From the NCBI RefSeq assembly GCF_022758235.1, contig NZ_JALEBG010000001.1:806001-870000 (forward strand): a DNA stretch of 64,000 nt. The letters are read 5' to 3'. The DNA comes from Pontibacter liquoris (GTDB lineage Bacteria > Bacteroidota > Bacteroidia > Cytophagales > Hymenobacteraceae). How positions within the stretch are numbered: position 1 is the first letter of the stretch; each line of letters begins with the position of its first letter. Shown here piece after piece: positions 1-8,903 of the stretch. The notes under the pieces are model-generated. The model saw only the letters and a program-made list of their open reading frames with translations. It did no database searches and was not told where the DNA came from. The position numbers were made by a program, and so were the translations under genes.

Positions 1-507
1 GGCTTCCTGAACAACAAGCTGGGCGTAACGGTAGATCACGTAAGCACAGGTAAATTTTCGGATATGCCCACCATCACCCGCCCCATGACGGAGGAAGAGC
101 AGCAGATCATGCAGAACCAGATCAACCAGATCTACGAAACCTTTACGGGCAAAGCCGCCAAAGGCCGCCACATGACGCAGGACCACCTGAAAACCCTGGC
201 CTCGGGCCGTGTGTGGTCGGGCGTGGAAGCCAAGGAACGTAACCTGGTCGATACCTTCGGGGGGCTCGAGAAAGCCATTGCCATTGCAGCGGCCAAAGCC
301 GGCGTGCAGGACGATTACCGCCTGCTGGACCTGCCCCGCCGTAAGTCTTTCTTAGACGATCTGTTTGGCGACATGGGCTCGCAGGTAAAAGAGCAGGCTG
401 TTAAAGCTGAAGTGGGCGAACTTTACCCGTATTACAAGCTCTACAAAAAAGTAGAAACGCTGCAGGGCATCCAAACCCGCCTGCCTTACGAGCTGGATGT
501 GCATTAA
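1..507 (+). CDS. sppA: Signal peptide peptidase SppA (protease IV), C-terminal part
   Basis: The frame is open from the first base of the window, so the 5' end is missing; about 168 C-terminal residues are present. SppA is a membrane-anchored serine protease that degrades signal peptides left in the membrane after secretion. The visible part matches the end of the C-terminal protease domain: the V-S-T-G-K-F-S-D-M stretch, a helical ITRPMTEEEQ segment, and the conserved ASGRVWSGVEAKERNLVD region with its GRVW[ST]G signature. In this family the catalytic Ser (and the Lys in the first repeat) lie upstream of this segment, so they cannot be checked here. A strong terminator follows at about 612, so this is the last gene of its transcript. 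Confidence 0.88.
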   Translation, partial: GFLNNKLGVTVDHVSTGKFSDMPTITRPMTEEEQQIMQNQINQIYETFTGKAAKGRHMTQDHLKTLASGRVWSGVEAKERNLVDTFGGLEKAIAIAAAKAGVQDDYRLLDLPRRKSFLDDLFGDMGSQVKEQAVKAEVGELYPYYKLYKKVETLQGIQTRLPYELDVH

Positions 508-858
508 TCTGCTAGTTAGTTTTTGTGCTGATGTGGCAGGTATGAATCAGGCTGGGTAGTCTCCTATTTATACTTGTTCACCAAGCCTGACAGCAAAATA
601 ATTTATACTTGAAAACCGCTCCGGGATACAGCATCCGGGAGCGGTTTTGTTTTATGGCAAAGCTATTTTTTGCAACTTGCCGGAAGATTAAAGGTGTTGA
701 TCCAGTAATGTAGTCATATGCTAATGCAAGTATGCTGGCTTTTAGGGACAGCATCAACCCTGTGAAAGCAACGCCATTTCCCAGCACATTACCTCATCAG
801 CACATCATCCCATTACCACATTACCCAACACCACATTAGCAAAATAGCACATTCACTT
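508..858. other. Intergenic region, sppA to purine nucleoside phosphorylase
   Basis: There is no supported gene in these 351 bases. They hold the sppA terminator (612-653) and, nearer the next gene, an A/C-rich stretch with the word CACATTA/CACATCA repeated loosely at about 786-838. A TATACTT heptamer lies at 604. Confidence 0.6.
612..653 (+). terminator. Rho-independent terminator after sppA
   Basis: The arms AAAACCGCTCC and GGAGCGGTTTT pair over 11 bp, with a short inner extension (GGAT/ATCC) after one mismatch. T-rich sequence (TTTTGTTTT) follows. Confidence 0.85.
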
Positions 859-1674
859 ATGATACAATCGATACAAGAAGCTGCCGCATACATTGCCCAA
901 GCCACCAACAGCTTTGCGCCGGAGTTCGGCATTATACTGGGCACCGGTCTGGGCGACCTGGTAAACGATGTGGAAGTGGCCCACAGCCTTTCATATGCCG
1001 ATATCCCGCACTTCCCGGTGTCTACTGTCGAGAGCCACTCGGGCAAACTGATCTTCGGGCTGCTGGCTGGCCGCCGCGTGGTGGTCATGCAGGGGCGGTT
1101 TCACTTCTACGAGGGCTATACCATGCAGCAGGTCGCGTTCCCGGTGCGGGTAATGAAGCTGCTGGGCATCCAAAAGCTTTTCGTTTCCAACGCAGCAGGC
1201 GGCCTGAACCCGGCCTTTAACATGAGCGAGCTGATGGTGATCACCGACCATATCAACCTGTTGCCCGGCAACCCGCTCATTGGTAAGAACCCCGACGAAC
1301 TGGGCCCGCGTTTCCCCGACATGAGCGATGTGTATGACGAGCACATGATCCGCGAAGCGATGGTGATTGCCGAAGATGCCGGTTTCGACCTGCGCGAAGG
1401 CGTTTACGTGAGCGCCCCCGGCCCGATGTTGGAGACCAGGGCCGAGTATAACTTCCTGCGCATTATCGGGGCGGATGCCGTGGGCATGTCGACGGTGCCG
1501 GAAGTAATTGCTGCCCGCCACATGGGCTTGCCGGTGTTTGCCATATCGGTAATTACGGATATGTGCACGCCCGACCGCCTGAAGAAAGTAGTGCTGAAAG
1601 ATATTCTGGACGCTGCCGCCACGGCCGAACCCCGCCTGACGCTGCTGATCCGGGAGCTGGTAAAGCGCAGCTGA
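859..1674 (+). CDS. Purine nucleoside phosphorylase (trimeric class)
   Basis: Cytosolic phosphorolysis of purine (deoxy)nucleosides to the free base and (deoxy)ribose-1-phosphate, for purine salvage. The 271 residues are the usual size of the trimeric PNP class. Visible signatures are the N-terminal GTGLG phosphate loop (about residues 28-32), HSGKL, the [11 protein letters not shown] block typical of mammalian-type PNP, NAAGG, and [13 protein letters not shown] followed by GMSTVPE, which form the base and sugar pocket. The ATG at 859 is chosen because the conserved N-terminal helix follows directly. The gene stands alone and ends in a bidirectional hairpin. The class is clear; preference for guanosine/inosine is family knowledge, and the sequence alone does not prove it. 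Confidence 0.95.
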   Translation: MIQSIQEAAAYIAQATNSFAPEFGIILGTGLGDLVNDVEVAHSLSYADIPHFPVSTVESHSGKLIFGLLAGRRVVVMQGRFHFYEGYTMQQVAFPVRVMKLLGIQKLFVSNAAGGLNPAFNMSELMVITDHINLLPGNPLIGKNPDELGPRFPDMSDVYDEHMIREAMVIAEDAGFDLREGVYVSAPGPMLETRAEYNFLRIIGADAVGMSTVPEVIAARHMGLPVFAISVITDMCTPDRLKKVVLKDILDAAATAEPRLTLLIRELVKRS

Positions 1675-1793
1675 TCTAGATGTTGTTAAGCGTTTTGAGC
1701 TAAGACAGCCATGGGCATCACGCTATTGGATGTCGTTTGCGCCAGAATAAGTTGATTCAGGGAAACGCTAAACAGCTTCACTAATAGCATCTC

Positions 1794-1845
1794 AAAACAA
1801 AAGGCAGCAGTCGGGGAGAGCCTCCGGTCTGCTGCCTTTTGTTTT
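1794..1845. terminator. Bidirectional terminator
   Basis: A perfect 17-bp stem (AAAACAAAAGGCAGCAG with its exact complement) encloses an 18-base loop. The A-rich 5' flank and T-rich 3' flank allow it to work on both strands. It sits between convergent genes. Confidence 0.85.
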
Positions 1846-1934
1846 ATACTGGTATTTTTTGCCATACTTCTGCAGCTGTAGGTATAAAGCAAGTAAGTGT
1901 AGGAACAGAATTATACTGAAGTATAAATAAGAAC

Positions 1935-2010
1935 TGTCATTCTGAAAGAACCTTGGTAGAAGAGAAGTTAAGCCCCTGCGACTGGCCCACAAGTTCCTTT
2001 TAGGATGACA
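1935..2010. repeat. MITE-like intergenic element with terminal inverted repeats
   Basis: The 76-base element begins TGTCATTCTGAAAG and ends CCTTTTAGGATGACA. Its ends are imperfect inverted repeats, about 17 of 21 positions matching. A left-end relative occurs at 47352-47400 (TGTCATCTTGAAAGG, then GGTTAAGCC as here) and a right-end relative at 12836-12858. It has no coding capacity. Confidence 0.6.
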
Positions 2011-2052
2011 ACATACTTTAAACTAATCCTGTCCTCATACTTATGAACCAGG

Positions 2053-2865
2053 TTACTGGAGCACCACCACTTTGCGGTCGTAGGCCAGGTTCGTGAAAAT
2101 GCCGATGCCGCCCTGCACCGATGATTTGATCTGGGCCGGTTGCGCAAAAGGATTGCCATTGGCATTCTTCGCATCAGCAGTAGAGCTCAGGAAATCGTAG
2201 TACTGCTTTTCGATGTGGAAGAGGGAAACGATGAGCAGATCCCCCTTATCATACTCGTAAGTCGAGCCGTACGAGGTGCGCTTGCCATTGGTGAGCTTGT
2301 CGGTGCTGATTTGCAGCTGCTCCGGGTCGGTGTGGAGGCTGTCCTGGTGCACCATGTAACGGTAAAAGTCGGCCGCATTGGGATCGTCCTGAAAAGTGGT
2401 GAGCAGGTACGCCTCCTCCTTGTCGTTAAACTTCCATTCGATGGTATCGATCGGCACGCGGGGCAGGATGGTGGTAAAGCCGGTTACTTTGCGGCCCTTT
2501 TCGTCGCTCACTTCCAGCCTGTAAATATCGCCGGGTTTGCCCTGCATGGTTTCGGTAGCGGAGTACGTATAAAAGCGCCCGGTGTTCTCGTCGTACTGCG
2601 GCTTATAGGTGAGCTTGGTTTTAGTGCCGTTATGCGCGATGTATACTTCCGCGTCGGTTACCAGGTCGGGCTGCGGCGTTGCAAAATAGCTGCTGCTTTC
2701 GAGCAAGGTCAGGCGGTAAGGTTTGCCGGGTTCCAGGTAGCATTCCACTACCAGCTGCGGGGTATAGGTGGGCAGGTCCACTTCCACGTCCTTCTGCAGA
2801 TCGCAGGCACACAGCAACGCCAACAGGCACAGCAGCAGCATATAGCGGGAGGAGGGCTTTTTCAT
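2053..2865 (-). CDS. DUF4249 family lipoprotein
   Basis: A 270-residue lipoprotein with a signal peptide ending in the lipobox LLCAC (Cys21), so it is probably anchored in the outer membrane. The body matches the DUF4249 family: VDLPTYTPQLVVECYLEPGK near the mature N-terminus, then LTLLESSSYF and DAEVYI. It overlaps the end of the upstream TonB-dependent receptor gene by 4 bases, so the two are surely co-transcribed and probably translationally coupled. DUF4249 proteins usually accompany a TonB receptor of this type in Bacteroidota, which suggests a surface partner in substrate capture. The substrate is unknown. Confidence 0.88.
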   Translation of the reverse strand: MKKPSSRYMLLLCLLALLCACDLQKDVEVDLPTYTPQLVVECYLEPGKPYRLTLLESSSYFATPQPDLVTDAEVYIAHNGTKTKLTYKPQYDENTGRFYTYSATETMQGKPGDIYRLEVSDEKGRKVTGFTTILPRVPIDTIEWKFNDKEEAYLLTTFQDDPNAADFYRYMVHQDSLHTDPEQLQISTDKLTNGKRTSYGSTYEYDKGDLLIVSLFHIEKQYYDFLSSTADAKNANGNPFAQPAQIKSSVQGGIGIFTNLAYDRKVVVLQ

Positions 2866-5171
2866 TTGAACTTAAAGTTATAGGTAACGGAAGGAACAAT
2901 GGGAAAGAGCGACACCTGGCGGGCCTGGAAGCCGATGATCTGCCTGTCTATGTTGTCTTTCACCTGTTCGAAGTATACAAAGTAAGGGTTGCGTCGGTTG
3001 TAGGCATTGTACACGCTGAAGGTCAGGTCGGATTCGCCATACCTGGGCCGCAACTTCCACACAGCGCTTAGGTCCAGCCGGTGGTAGGCGGCCAGCCTGA
3101 AAGCGTTCCGGTCTGTGTAAATAGGCACGATAGTAGCATCCCGGCCTTCCACATCCTGAAAAGGAAAGCGGGCCACCGGCAACGAAAAAGCCTCGCCGGT
3201 GCTGTATACAAAGGCCCCTGTCAGGCTGAGGCGGTTGTTGAGCCTGTGCAGCAGCACGACGCTCAGGTCGTGGCGGCGGTCGTAGCGGGTAGGAAACCAG
3301 CGACCCTCGTTTATCTGATCAAACCGGCGCTCCGTCCACGACAAGGTATAGCCGATCCAGCCGGTGGTGCGTCCTTTCACTTTCTCCAGGTACACCTCGT
3401 TGCCATAGCTGCGCCCTTTGCCGAACAGGAATTCCTTTTCCAAACTGTCGTTCACAAACAGGTTGGCCCCTTCACGGAAATCGATCTGGCGGTGCATCCA
3501 CTTGTAGTATACTTCGTTGGTGAGCAGGTAGCGGCCCTTGCCAAGCAGCTTGCTGAAGCCGCCGGCCACCTGCTGCGAGCGCTGCGGCTTCACCAGTGGC
3601 GTGGACGGGTACCAGACATCGGTGGGCAGCGAGGCCCCGGAGTTGGAAACCAGGTGGATGTATTGCTGCATGCTGGCAAAGCTTGCCTTCACGGAGGCCG
3701 TTTCGGTGAGGTTATACTTGGCCGAGGCTCTGGGTTCCAGGCCACTATACGTACTGCCCCCGCTGCTGAAGGCCGACAGCCGCAGGCCATAGTTCACCGA
3801 TAGCCGGGCATTCACCTGGTAATCGTCGGAGGCATATACGCCCAGCTCGGCCGCTTTATAGTTGTTGCCGGCGCCAAACGAGAGGCTGTTGTCGTCGGAA
3901 TCGAAGTTGAGCCGCCCGACCGTAAAATGGTGGTAGGTGGCCATTGCGCCGAATTTTATACTATGCCCGCCGCGCAGAAACAGGTCATAATCCGTTTTCA
4001 GAGTATAGTCTTTGATGTCGGAGGTCAGCTTAAAAGAGAAGATGTCGATCTCGTTGTTAATGGTATACTGGTAGCTGGTGGCGCTCAACGTAGTGTTGGC
4101 ATACAAGCGCGGGCTATACTTGTGGCGCCAGCGCAGCGCGGCCATGCGGTTGCCCCAGTTAAAGCCAAATTTAAAGTCATCGTCCTTAAAACCGAAAATG
4201 TCATTGCCATAATAGCCGCTCAGGTCCAGCGCATCGTTCTCGCCCAGCTTGTAGGTAAACTTGCCGCTCAGGTCGTAGAAGTAATAATCCGGAATGGGGT
4301 TATAGTCGGGCTTGTCTTTGCTCAGGCGGTTTATCTGGCGGGTAAAAATATCCACGTAGGTGCGGCGCCCGGAAACGATAAAGTTGGCTTTGTCTTTTAC
4401 CACAGGGCCATCCACAGTAAAACGGGAAGAGATCAGGCCCAGCCCGCCGGAAGCATGGATGCCCTCGTTGTTGCCTTCGTTAAGCTCCACATCCAGCACC
4501 GAAGAAAGCCTGCCGCCGAACTGCGCCGGAAAACCGCCCTTGAACAGTTCCACACTCCGGACCGCATCCGGGTTGAACACGCTAAAGAAACCGAACAGGT
4601 GCGAGGGGTTGTAAATTACGGCATCATCCAGCAGCACCAGGTTCTGGTCGGGGCCGCCGCCCCGTACATACAGCCCCGAAGAGCCCTCGCTGCCCGACTG
4701 CACCCCGGGCTTAAGCTGCAGGGTTTTGATCAGGTCAACCTCCCCGAACAGCGCGGGCAGCATCTTTGCTTCGCGTGAGGTCAGCTTCTCCACGCTCATG
4801 CGGGTGTCGTTCAGTTTCTGGCGCAGGGTGTTGGCTTCCACCTGCACTTCGCGCAGCTCGTTGCTGGCCGGCTGCATGGTCAGGTTCAGCGCCAGGGAAG
4901 CCGCGCCTACGCGGATCTGCTGCGTGGTGGGCTGGTAGCCGATGTAGGTGATCTGCAACGTATGGCTACCGGCGGGCAGGTATAAAGTATAAACACCCCG
5001 CTCGTTGGTCGTGCTGCCCGTCTGCAGGGCGGGCACAGCCACAGTGGCGCCTACCAGCGCCTCGCCTGTTGCGGCCGAGCGAACCACGCCGCTGACCACA
5101 TGCGTCTGGCCAAAGCCAGGCACAGCAAACACGAGCAGAAAAAAGCTTAACAGCAAAAGCAAACGGCGCAT
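2862..5171 (-). CDS. TonB-dependent receptor with carboxypeptidase-like regulatory domain
   Basis: An outer-membrane active transporter of 769 residues. In order: signal peptide (cleavage after VPGFGQ), a CarboxypepD_reg-like beta-sandwich (about residues 24-110, VSGVVRSAATGEALVGATV), a plug domain (about 120-230, with LYVRGGGPDQNLVLLDD and FGGRLSSVLDV), then a beta-barrel ending in YNFKFK. It is shorter than SusC proteins (about 1000 residues) and lacks the SusC TonB-box architecture, so it belongs with the shorter receptors that pair with DUF4249 lipoproteins. Its stop overlaps the start of that gene. The ligand cannot be deduced; no regulator or sigma/anti-sigma pair is adjacent. Confidence 0.93.
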   Translation of the reverse strand: MRRLLLLLSFFLLVFAVPGFGQTHVVSGVVRSAATGEALVGATVAVPALQTGSTTNERGVYTLYLPAGSHTLQITYIGYQPTTQQIRVGAASLALNLTMQPASNELREVQVEANTLRQKLNDTRMSVEKLTSREAKMLPALFGEVDLIKTLQLKPGVQSGSEGSSGLYVRGGGPDQNLVLLDDAVIYNPSHLFGFFSVFNPDAVRSVELFKGGFPAQFGGRLSSVLDVELNEGNNEGIHASGGLGLISSRFTVDGPVVKDKANFIVSGRRTYVDIFTRQINRLSKDKPDYNPIPDYYFYDLSGKFTYKLGENDALDLSGYYGNDIFGFKDDDFKFGFNWGNRMAALRWRHKYSPRLYANTTLSATSYQYTINNEIDIFSFKLTSDIKDYTLKTDYDLFLRGGHSIKFGAMATYHHFTVGRLNFDSDDNSLSFGAGNNYKAAELGVYASDDYQVNARLSVNYGLRLSAFSSGGSTYSGLEPRASAKYNLTETASVKASFASMQQYIHLVSNSGASLPTDVWYPSTPLVKPQRSQQVAGGFSKLLGKGRYLLTNEVYYKWMHRQIDFREGANLFVNDSLEKEFLFGKGRSYGNEVYLEKVKGRTTGWIGYTLSWTERRFDQINEGRWFPTRYDRRHDLSVVLLHRLNNRLSLTGAFVYSTGEAFSLPVARFPFQDVEGRDATIVPIYTDRNAFRLAAYHRLDLSAVWKLRPRYGESDLTFSVYNAYNRRNPYFVYFEQVKDNIDRQIIGFQARQVSLFPIVPSVTYNFKFK

Positions 5172-5280
5172 CAGGGGAATAGCTAATACCTAAGTAGCAG
5201 GCGATTTCAGGTACAATTTAATCTAAAATAAAGAAGATACTGACAGTAACGCCAGTTTTACCTGATAGTTTATTTCTGCT

Positions 5281-5315
5281 CAAAAAAGAAGCCGCAGCCT
5301 TGGGGGGCTGCGGCT
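5281..5315 (-). terminator. Rho-independent terminator after the tolC-like gene
   Basis: On the minus strand AGCCGCAGCC pairs with GGCTGCGGCT (10 bp) and is followed by TTCTTTTTTG. It lies about 30 bases past the stop of the TolC-type gene. Confidence 0.8.
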
Positions 5316-5345
5316 CTCAGGCAAATAGGTAGTAGCCGAATATTT

Positions 5346-6701
5346 TTAGCCCTGGTAAAGCGCCAGGATGCGTTGCTTAAAGTAGAACTCGCATTTGCTC
5401 TGGATGAGCTCGGCCTCGGCCTTGTTCTTGTTGTTGAGCGATTCGAGGTACGAAAAGAAGTCTGTTACGCCAGATTCGTAACGCCGTTTGGCTGTTTCGT
5501 AAGCTTTGTCAGTATATTCCAGGTTGGCCATTACGGTATTATACTTTTCCTGGGCTGCCAGCACGTCCTGGTACGCCTGCTGCACGGTCTGGCGCAGTGT
5601 GTTTTCGGTGGCTACATAATCCAGCTCGGCGTTACGCAAGTCGATGCGGGCCTCCTGCGACTGGAAGTGGTTGCTCAGGCCCCGGAACACCGGAATGCTC
5701 AAACTCAGCTGCACGATCTTCTGCTGGTTTTGGTCCAGTTGGTCGAAGTAGGGGATCTGCTCCATCTGCTGCGTTTCCGGGTTTTGCTGCATGATGTTGG
5801 TCGAGAAGTTGGACCCCACAATGCCGTTGAGCGAGAGGGTGGGCGAAAGGTTACTGCGCGCAATGCTGACGCCGGATTTGGTGGCAGCCACAGTTTCTTT
5901 GGAGGCTTTCAACTGCGGCGAGTACGCCAGGGCGCGGGCCATCACCGAGTCCAGGGGCGGCAGGGCGTCCGTGATAGCCAGGGGCGTGGTGGGCGTCTGC
6001 AATTCGTAGTTCAGGTTGGGGCCAGCGTTCATTTCCTGGGCCAGTTCCAGCATCGCGCGGCGGTAGTTGTTTTCGTGCGTGATGAGGTTGAGCTTTTCGG
6101 TGGCCACCTGCGATTTGAGCTGGTATACGTCGCTTTCGGTATGCGTGCCGGCCCGCTCGAGTATCTCCATGCGCTTTGTTTGCTGCTCGAGCAAGGTGAT
6201 GCGTTCGCGGGCAATGCGGATGTTTTCCCGGTCCAGGATGGCCTGCATAAACTTTCCAGTCACGGTGGCCTCCATCGTGATCTCGGCCTGCGACTCGATA
6301 TACTTGCTGGCGTTTGCCTGCTGGCGCGCGCGCTTCATCTCAAAGAACTTGGCAAAGCCATCAAACAACACCAGCTCGCCTACCAGGTATGGGTTGGAGG
6401 TGGTGGTGTTGCCCCGTTTCACCTGACCCTGCACGTTGTCGAAGGTAAGGCCGTTCACCCGGTTCAGGTCGTTGTAGGCCGTTACCGAAGGCAGGTAGGA
6501 GAACTTGTTGCGGCGCAAATTAACCGTGGCTTTGGTGCTGTTGTAGCGGGCCTGCCGCAGGGCCACGTTGTGCTGGCGGGCTATTTCGAGGCTCTGCTCG
6601 AGAGTAAGCAGTTCCTGTGCCTGGGCTGCCGATGCCAAACTAAGGCATAAGGCCAGCCCTCCCAGCTTTTTCAGCAGGGCTTGTGATGTGCTTTTTTTCA
6701 T
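5346..6701 (-). CDS. TolC family outer-membrane efflux channel
   Basis: A 451-residue protein with a signal peptide (cleavage near SAAQAQ) and the two internal repeats of the TolC/OEP fold. The first begins LTLEQSLEIARQHNVALRQA; the second, in the C-terminal half, includes QLSLSIPVFRGL and the alpha-helical RYESGVTDFFSYLE segment. It should form the trimeric outer-membrane exit duct of a tripartite exporter. It is the last gene of the minus-strand series whose upstream members encode an adaptor, an ATPase and three permeases, so it is their natural partner. A 162-base spacer rich in short tandem repeats separates it from the upstream M61 gene, so it may also have its own promoter. Confidence 0.9.
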   Translation of the reverse strand: MKKSTSQALLKKLGGLALCLSLASAAQAQELLTLEQSLEIARQHNVALRQARYNSTKATVNLRRNKFSYLPSVTAYNDLNRVNGLTFDNVQGQVKRGNTTTSNPYLVGELVLFDGFAKFFEMKRARQQANASKYIESQAEITMEATVTGKFMQAILDRENIRIARERITLLEQQTKRMEILERAGTHTESDVYQLKSQVATEKLNLITHENNYRRAMLELAQEMNAGPNLNYELQTPTTPLAITDALPPLDSVMARALAYSPQLKASKETVAATKSGVSIARSNLSPTLSLNGIVGSNFSTNIMQQNPETQQMEQIPYFDQLDQNQQKIVQLSLSIPVFRGLSNHFQSQEARIDLRNAELDYVATENTLRQTVQQAYQDVLAAQEKYNTVMANLEYTDKAYETAKRRYESGVTDFFSYLESLNNKNKAEAELIQSKCEFYFKQRILALYQG

Positions 6702-6734
6702 GGTTTTATTTTATACTAGTGGCAGCGAGTATTA

Positions 6735-6776
6735 GAATTACGAATTACGAATTACGAATTACGAATTACGAATTAC
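6735..6776. repeat. Tandem repeat of GAATTAC, six copies
   Basis: Six perfect head-to-tail copies of the 7-mer GAATTAC occupy 42 bases in the spacer upstream of the TolC-type gene. The 7-base unit and lack of spacers rule out a CRISPR array. Confidence 0.9.
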
Positions 6777-6815
6777 ATTTTCTTAGACAGCTCAGTATAC
6801 CAGCTGGCGTCCTCT

Positions 6816-6850
6816 GTCTATTGTCTAACGTCTAAGGTCTAAGGTCTAAC
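6816..6850. repeat. Degenerate GTCTAA tandem repeat
   Basis: GTCTA(A/T) is repeated about five times (GTCTATT, GTCTAACG, GTCTAAG, GTCTAAG, GTCTAAC) just beyond the stop of the M61 gene. Similar simple tandem words occur in other spacers of the window (see 37201-37234). Confidence 0.65.
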
Positions 6851-6863
6851 ATCCAGCGTCTTT

Positions 6864-8735
6864 TTACTTGCTGTTCAGCCAGGCTGCACGCAGCGCCAGT
6901 TGTTCGGGCGTAGCGTTCGGGTCGGGCTTGAGCACGTGCAGGGCCTTGTGTTCCGAGGCTGTTACCCTGCCTTTGAGTTTCTTCTTTTTCAGCTTTCCCT
7001 TTTTATTGGCGCGGTTCACCGTAATAGTGATCTTTTCGCCCGGGGTCATTTGCTGCAGCTCTTCGCCGATCAGCTGGCGCACATTCAGGGGCGTAATGTC
7101 TTTGCCGTTCAGTTGCAGCAGCTGGTCGCCAGTCTTAAAGCCCATCGCCCGCCCAAAGGCATCCATCTCACTTGTTTCTTCCACAATAATGCGGTCTGTT
7201 TTCTCGTCGTAGCCCGGCATAAAGCCACCGTACGAGTTTACCACTTCGTTGGAGACCGGCTGGTACAGGATGCCTACTTTATGGAATGTTTCTGCCAGTG
7301 GCAGTGGCTCGGCGCCTTCCACGTAGCGGGTGAAAAAGGTGCGGATCTCAGGGTAGGTCAGCTCGGCGATCTTGTCAAACAGCTCGGCATCCTGAAAGGA
7401 TTTCTCTTTGCCGTAGGTCTTGGCCAGGTCGGCCATCAGGTTGCGCAGGCCATAGGCGCCACCCGAATGTTCCCGCAGCTGCACATCCAGCGCCAGCCCG
7501 ATCAGGGCGCCTTTCTGGTACACGTTGCCATACTCGTCGGCATACTTGTCCAGCACGCTGGCGCTCATCTCTGTAAAAGGCAGCGTGTCGTTAAACTGGG
7601 TTTTGGAGGTGATGATATACTCGCGCAGCTTATCCAGGTACTTGTCCAAGTCGTTGAGGCCTTCGTACGCCTGTACATGCGAGGCGAAATATTCGGTCAC
7701 GCCCTCATACATCCACAGGTGCTTCGACATTTTCGGGTTGATGTAGTCGAAGTTGCCGATTTCCTCAGAGTGGATGCCCAGCGGCGTCACGATATGAAAG
7801 AACTCGTGGGCTGCCATGTCGCGCAGCGTGCTGCTGAACATTTCCTCCGGCATTTCAGGCAGGAAGTATACCGAAGAGTTGGGATGTTCCAGCGCGCCAT
7901 AAGAGCCCGACTTGCCCACTTTCTCCGATACGTAAATGATAAAGGCATACTTGTCTACCGGAAGCTTGCCGCCCAAATACTGGCGTTGTGCTTCCAGGGT
8001 GCTCTTGATGTTTTCGGCTACCGGCCTGGAGGTTACCTTGCCAGAAGGGGAGTAAACGGAGATCAGCACTTTGGCATCGCCCACGTTCAGCACCGTGGTG
8101 TCGGGCTTGTTATACATCAGCGGCGAATCAGCCAGTTCCATGTAAGTGGGCACCTGGTACGTATCGGCTGTGGCCGTGGTCGAAATGGCCTTTAGCGGCG
8201 TGGAGCCGTAAAACCCGCTTGGTTTGGTAATGGTCAGCTCGTAAGGGACACTCTTCATGCCGTCGAAGTAGCCGATAAAGCCGAAGGTGTTGAGCAGGAA
8301 GTTCTTGCCGGCTTCGATGTTGGTGCCGCCCGGCTCAAAGAGCACGTCTTCCTTTTTGGGCGTATCAAACGTGTCGTTTGTCCAATAGGTGATGGTAGCC
8401 AGCTGCGGCGCGTTTTTAATACGCCAGCGGTTGGTGTCGAGCTGTTCCACTTCCAGGGGTTTGCCGCTTTTATCCAGCGCCGTGAAGCCGGTCACAAACT
8501 TGCCGAAATCGGAGATGGAATAGGTGCCCGGTACGATCTTGGGCATGTTGTAGACGATTTCCGGCTGGGTAATGGCGGGTGCCTGCAGGGTTACCAGCAC
8601 CTTGTCGTCCTGCACGTTGGTCAGGTCGATAGTGAAATTATACTTGGGGGCCGCTTTGCCCTGCCCGCCAGCATAACCCGCAAAGCTCAGGCTTAGGCCG
8701 AAGCCCAGCAGGAAGAGCGATCTTTTTAGTGTCAT
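6864..8735 (-). CDS. M61 family metallopeptidase with PDZ domain
   Basis: A secreted (signal peptide ending near SFAGYAGGQG) zinc peptidase of 623 residues. The N-terminal beta domain is followed by the catalytic thermolysin-like domain with the zinc motif HEFFH and, further on, the third ligand in LWMYEGVTEYFA. A C-terminal PDZ-like domain (GRAMGFKTGDQLLQLNGKDI) follows. This order is that of glycyl aminopeptidase-type M61 enzymes. The protein ends ATPEQLALRAAWLNSK, almost the same ending as the second M61 protein at 47923-49725, so they are paralogues. Its place in a series of export genes suggests envelope proteolysis linked to that system, but no substrate is shown. Confidence 0.92.
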   Translation of the reverse strand: MTLKRSLFLLGFGLSLSFAGYAGGQGKAAPKYNFTIDLTNVQDDKVLVTLQAPAITQPEIVYNMPKIVPGTYSISDFGKFVTGFTALDKSGKPLEVEQLDTNRWRIKNAPQLATITYWTNDTFDTPKKEDVLFEPGGTNIEAGKNFLLNTFGFIGYFDGMKSVPYELTITKPSGFYGSTPLKAISTTATADTYQVPTYMELADSPLMYNKPDTTVLNVGDAKVLISVYSPSGKVTSRPVAENIKSTLEAQRQYLGGKLPVDKYAFIIYVSEKVGKSGSYGALEHPNSSVYFLPEMPEEMFSSTLRDMAAHEFFHIVTPLGIHSEEIGNFDYINPKMSKHLWMYEGVTEYFASHVQAYEGLNDLDKYLDKLREYIITSKTQFNDTLPFTEMSASVLDKYADEYGNVYQKGALIGLALDVQLREHSGGAYGLRNLMADLAKTYGKEKSFQDAELFDKIAELTYPEIRTFFTRYVEGAEPLPLAETFHKVGILYQPVSNEVVNSYGGFMPGYDEKTDRIIVEETSEMDAFGRAMGFKTGDQLLQLNGKDITPLNVRQLIGEELQQMTPGEKITITVNRANKKGKLKKKKLKGRVTASEHKALHVLKPDPNATPEQLALRAAWLNSK

Positions 8736-8903
8736 CGTGTTTTTTTATAGTGCCTTATACTTGTAAGCCCTTAGTAACGGAAAGCTACAGGAAAATTTTC
8801 TGTACGATCGCTGCGGGGCTATGGGCATGCATCCTTTAAATATACCCTTTTCGTCTGGCTATAGCCTTGTTTTTCGACCAGCAGGCTAATTTTTCAGATG
8901 AAC

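Larger units (their letters stand above)
1675..2052. other. Intergenic region between convergent genes
   Basis: This 378-base spacer separates the PNP gene (+) from the DUF4249 gene (-). It contains the long bidirectional terminator at 1794-1845 and the MITE-like repeat at 1935-2010. I see no coding sequence. Confidence 0.6.

Noticed and set aside
5373..6650. 425-codon open frame on the plus strand
   Set aside because: It lies wholly inside the TolC-type gene on the other strand and has no family features; it is a GC-codon shadow.
6735..6776. Possible CRISPR or phage attachment site at the GAATTAC array
   Set aside because: The unit is 7 bases with no spacers, and there are no cas genes, integrase or tRNA nearby.
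6900..8195. 431-codon open frame on the plus strand
   Set aside because: It is antisense to the M61 peptidase gene, which has all expected motifs.
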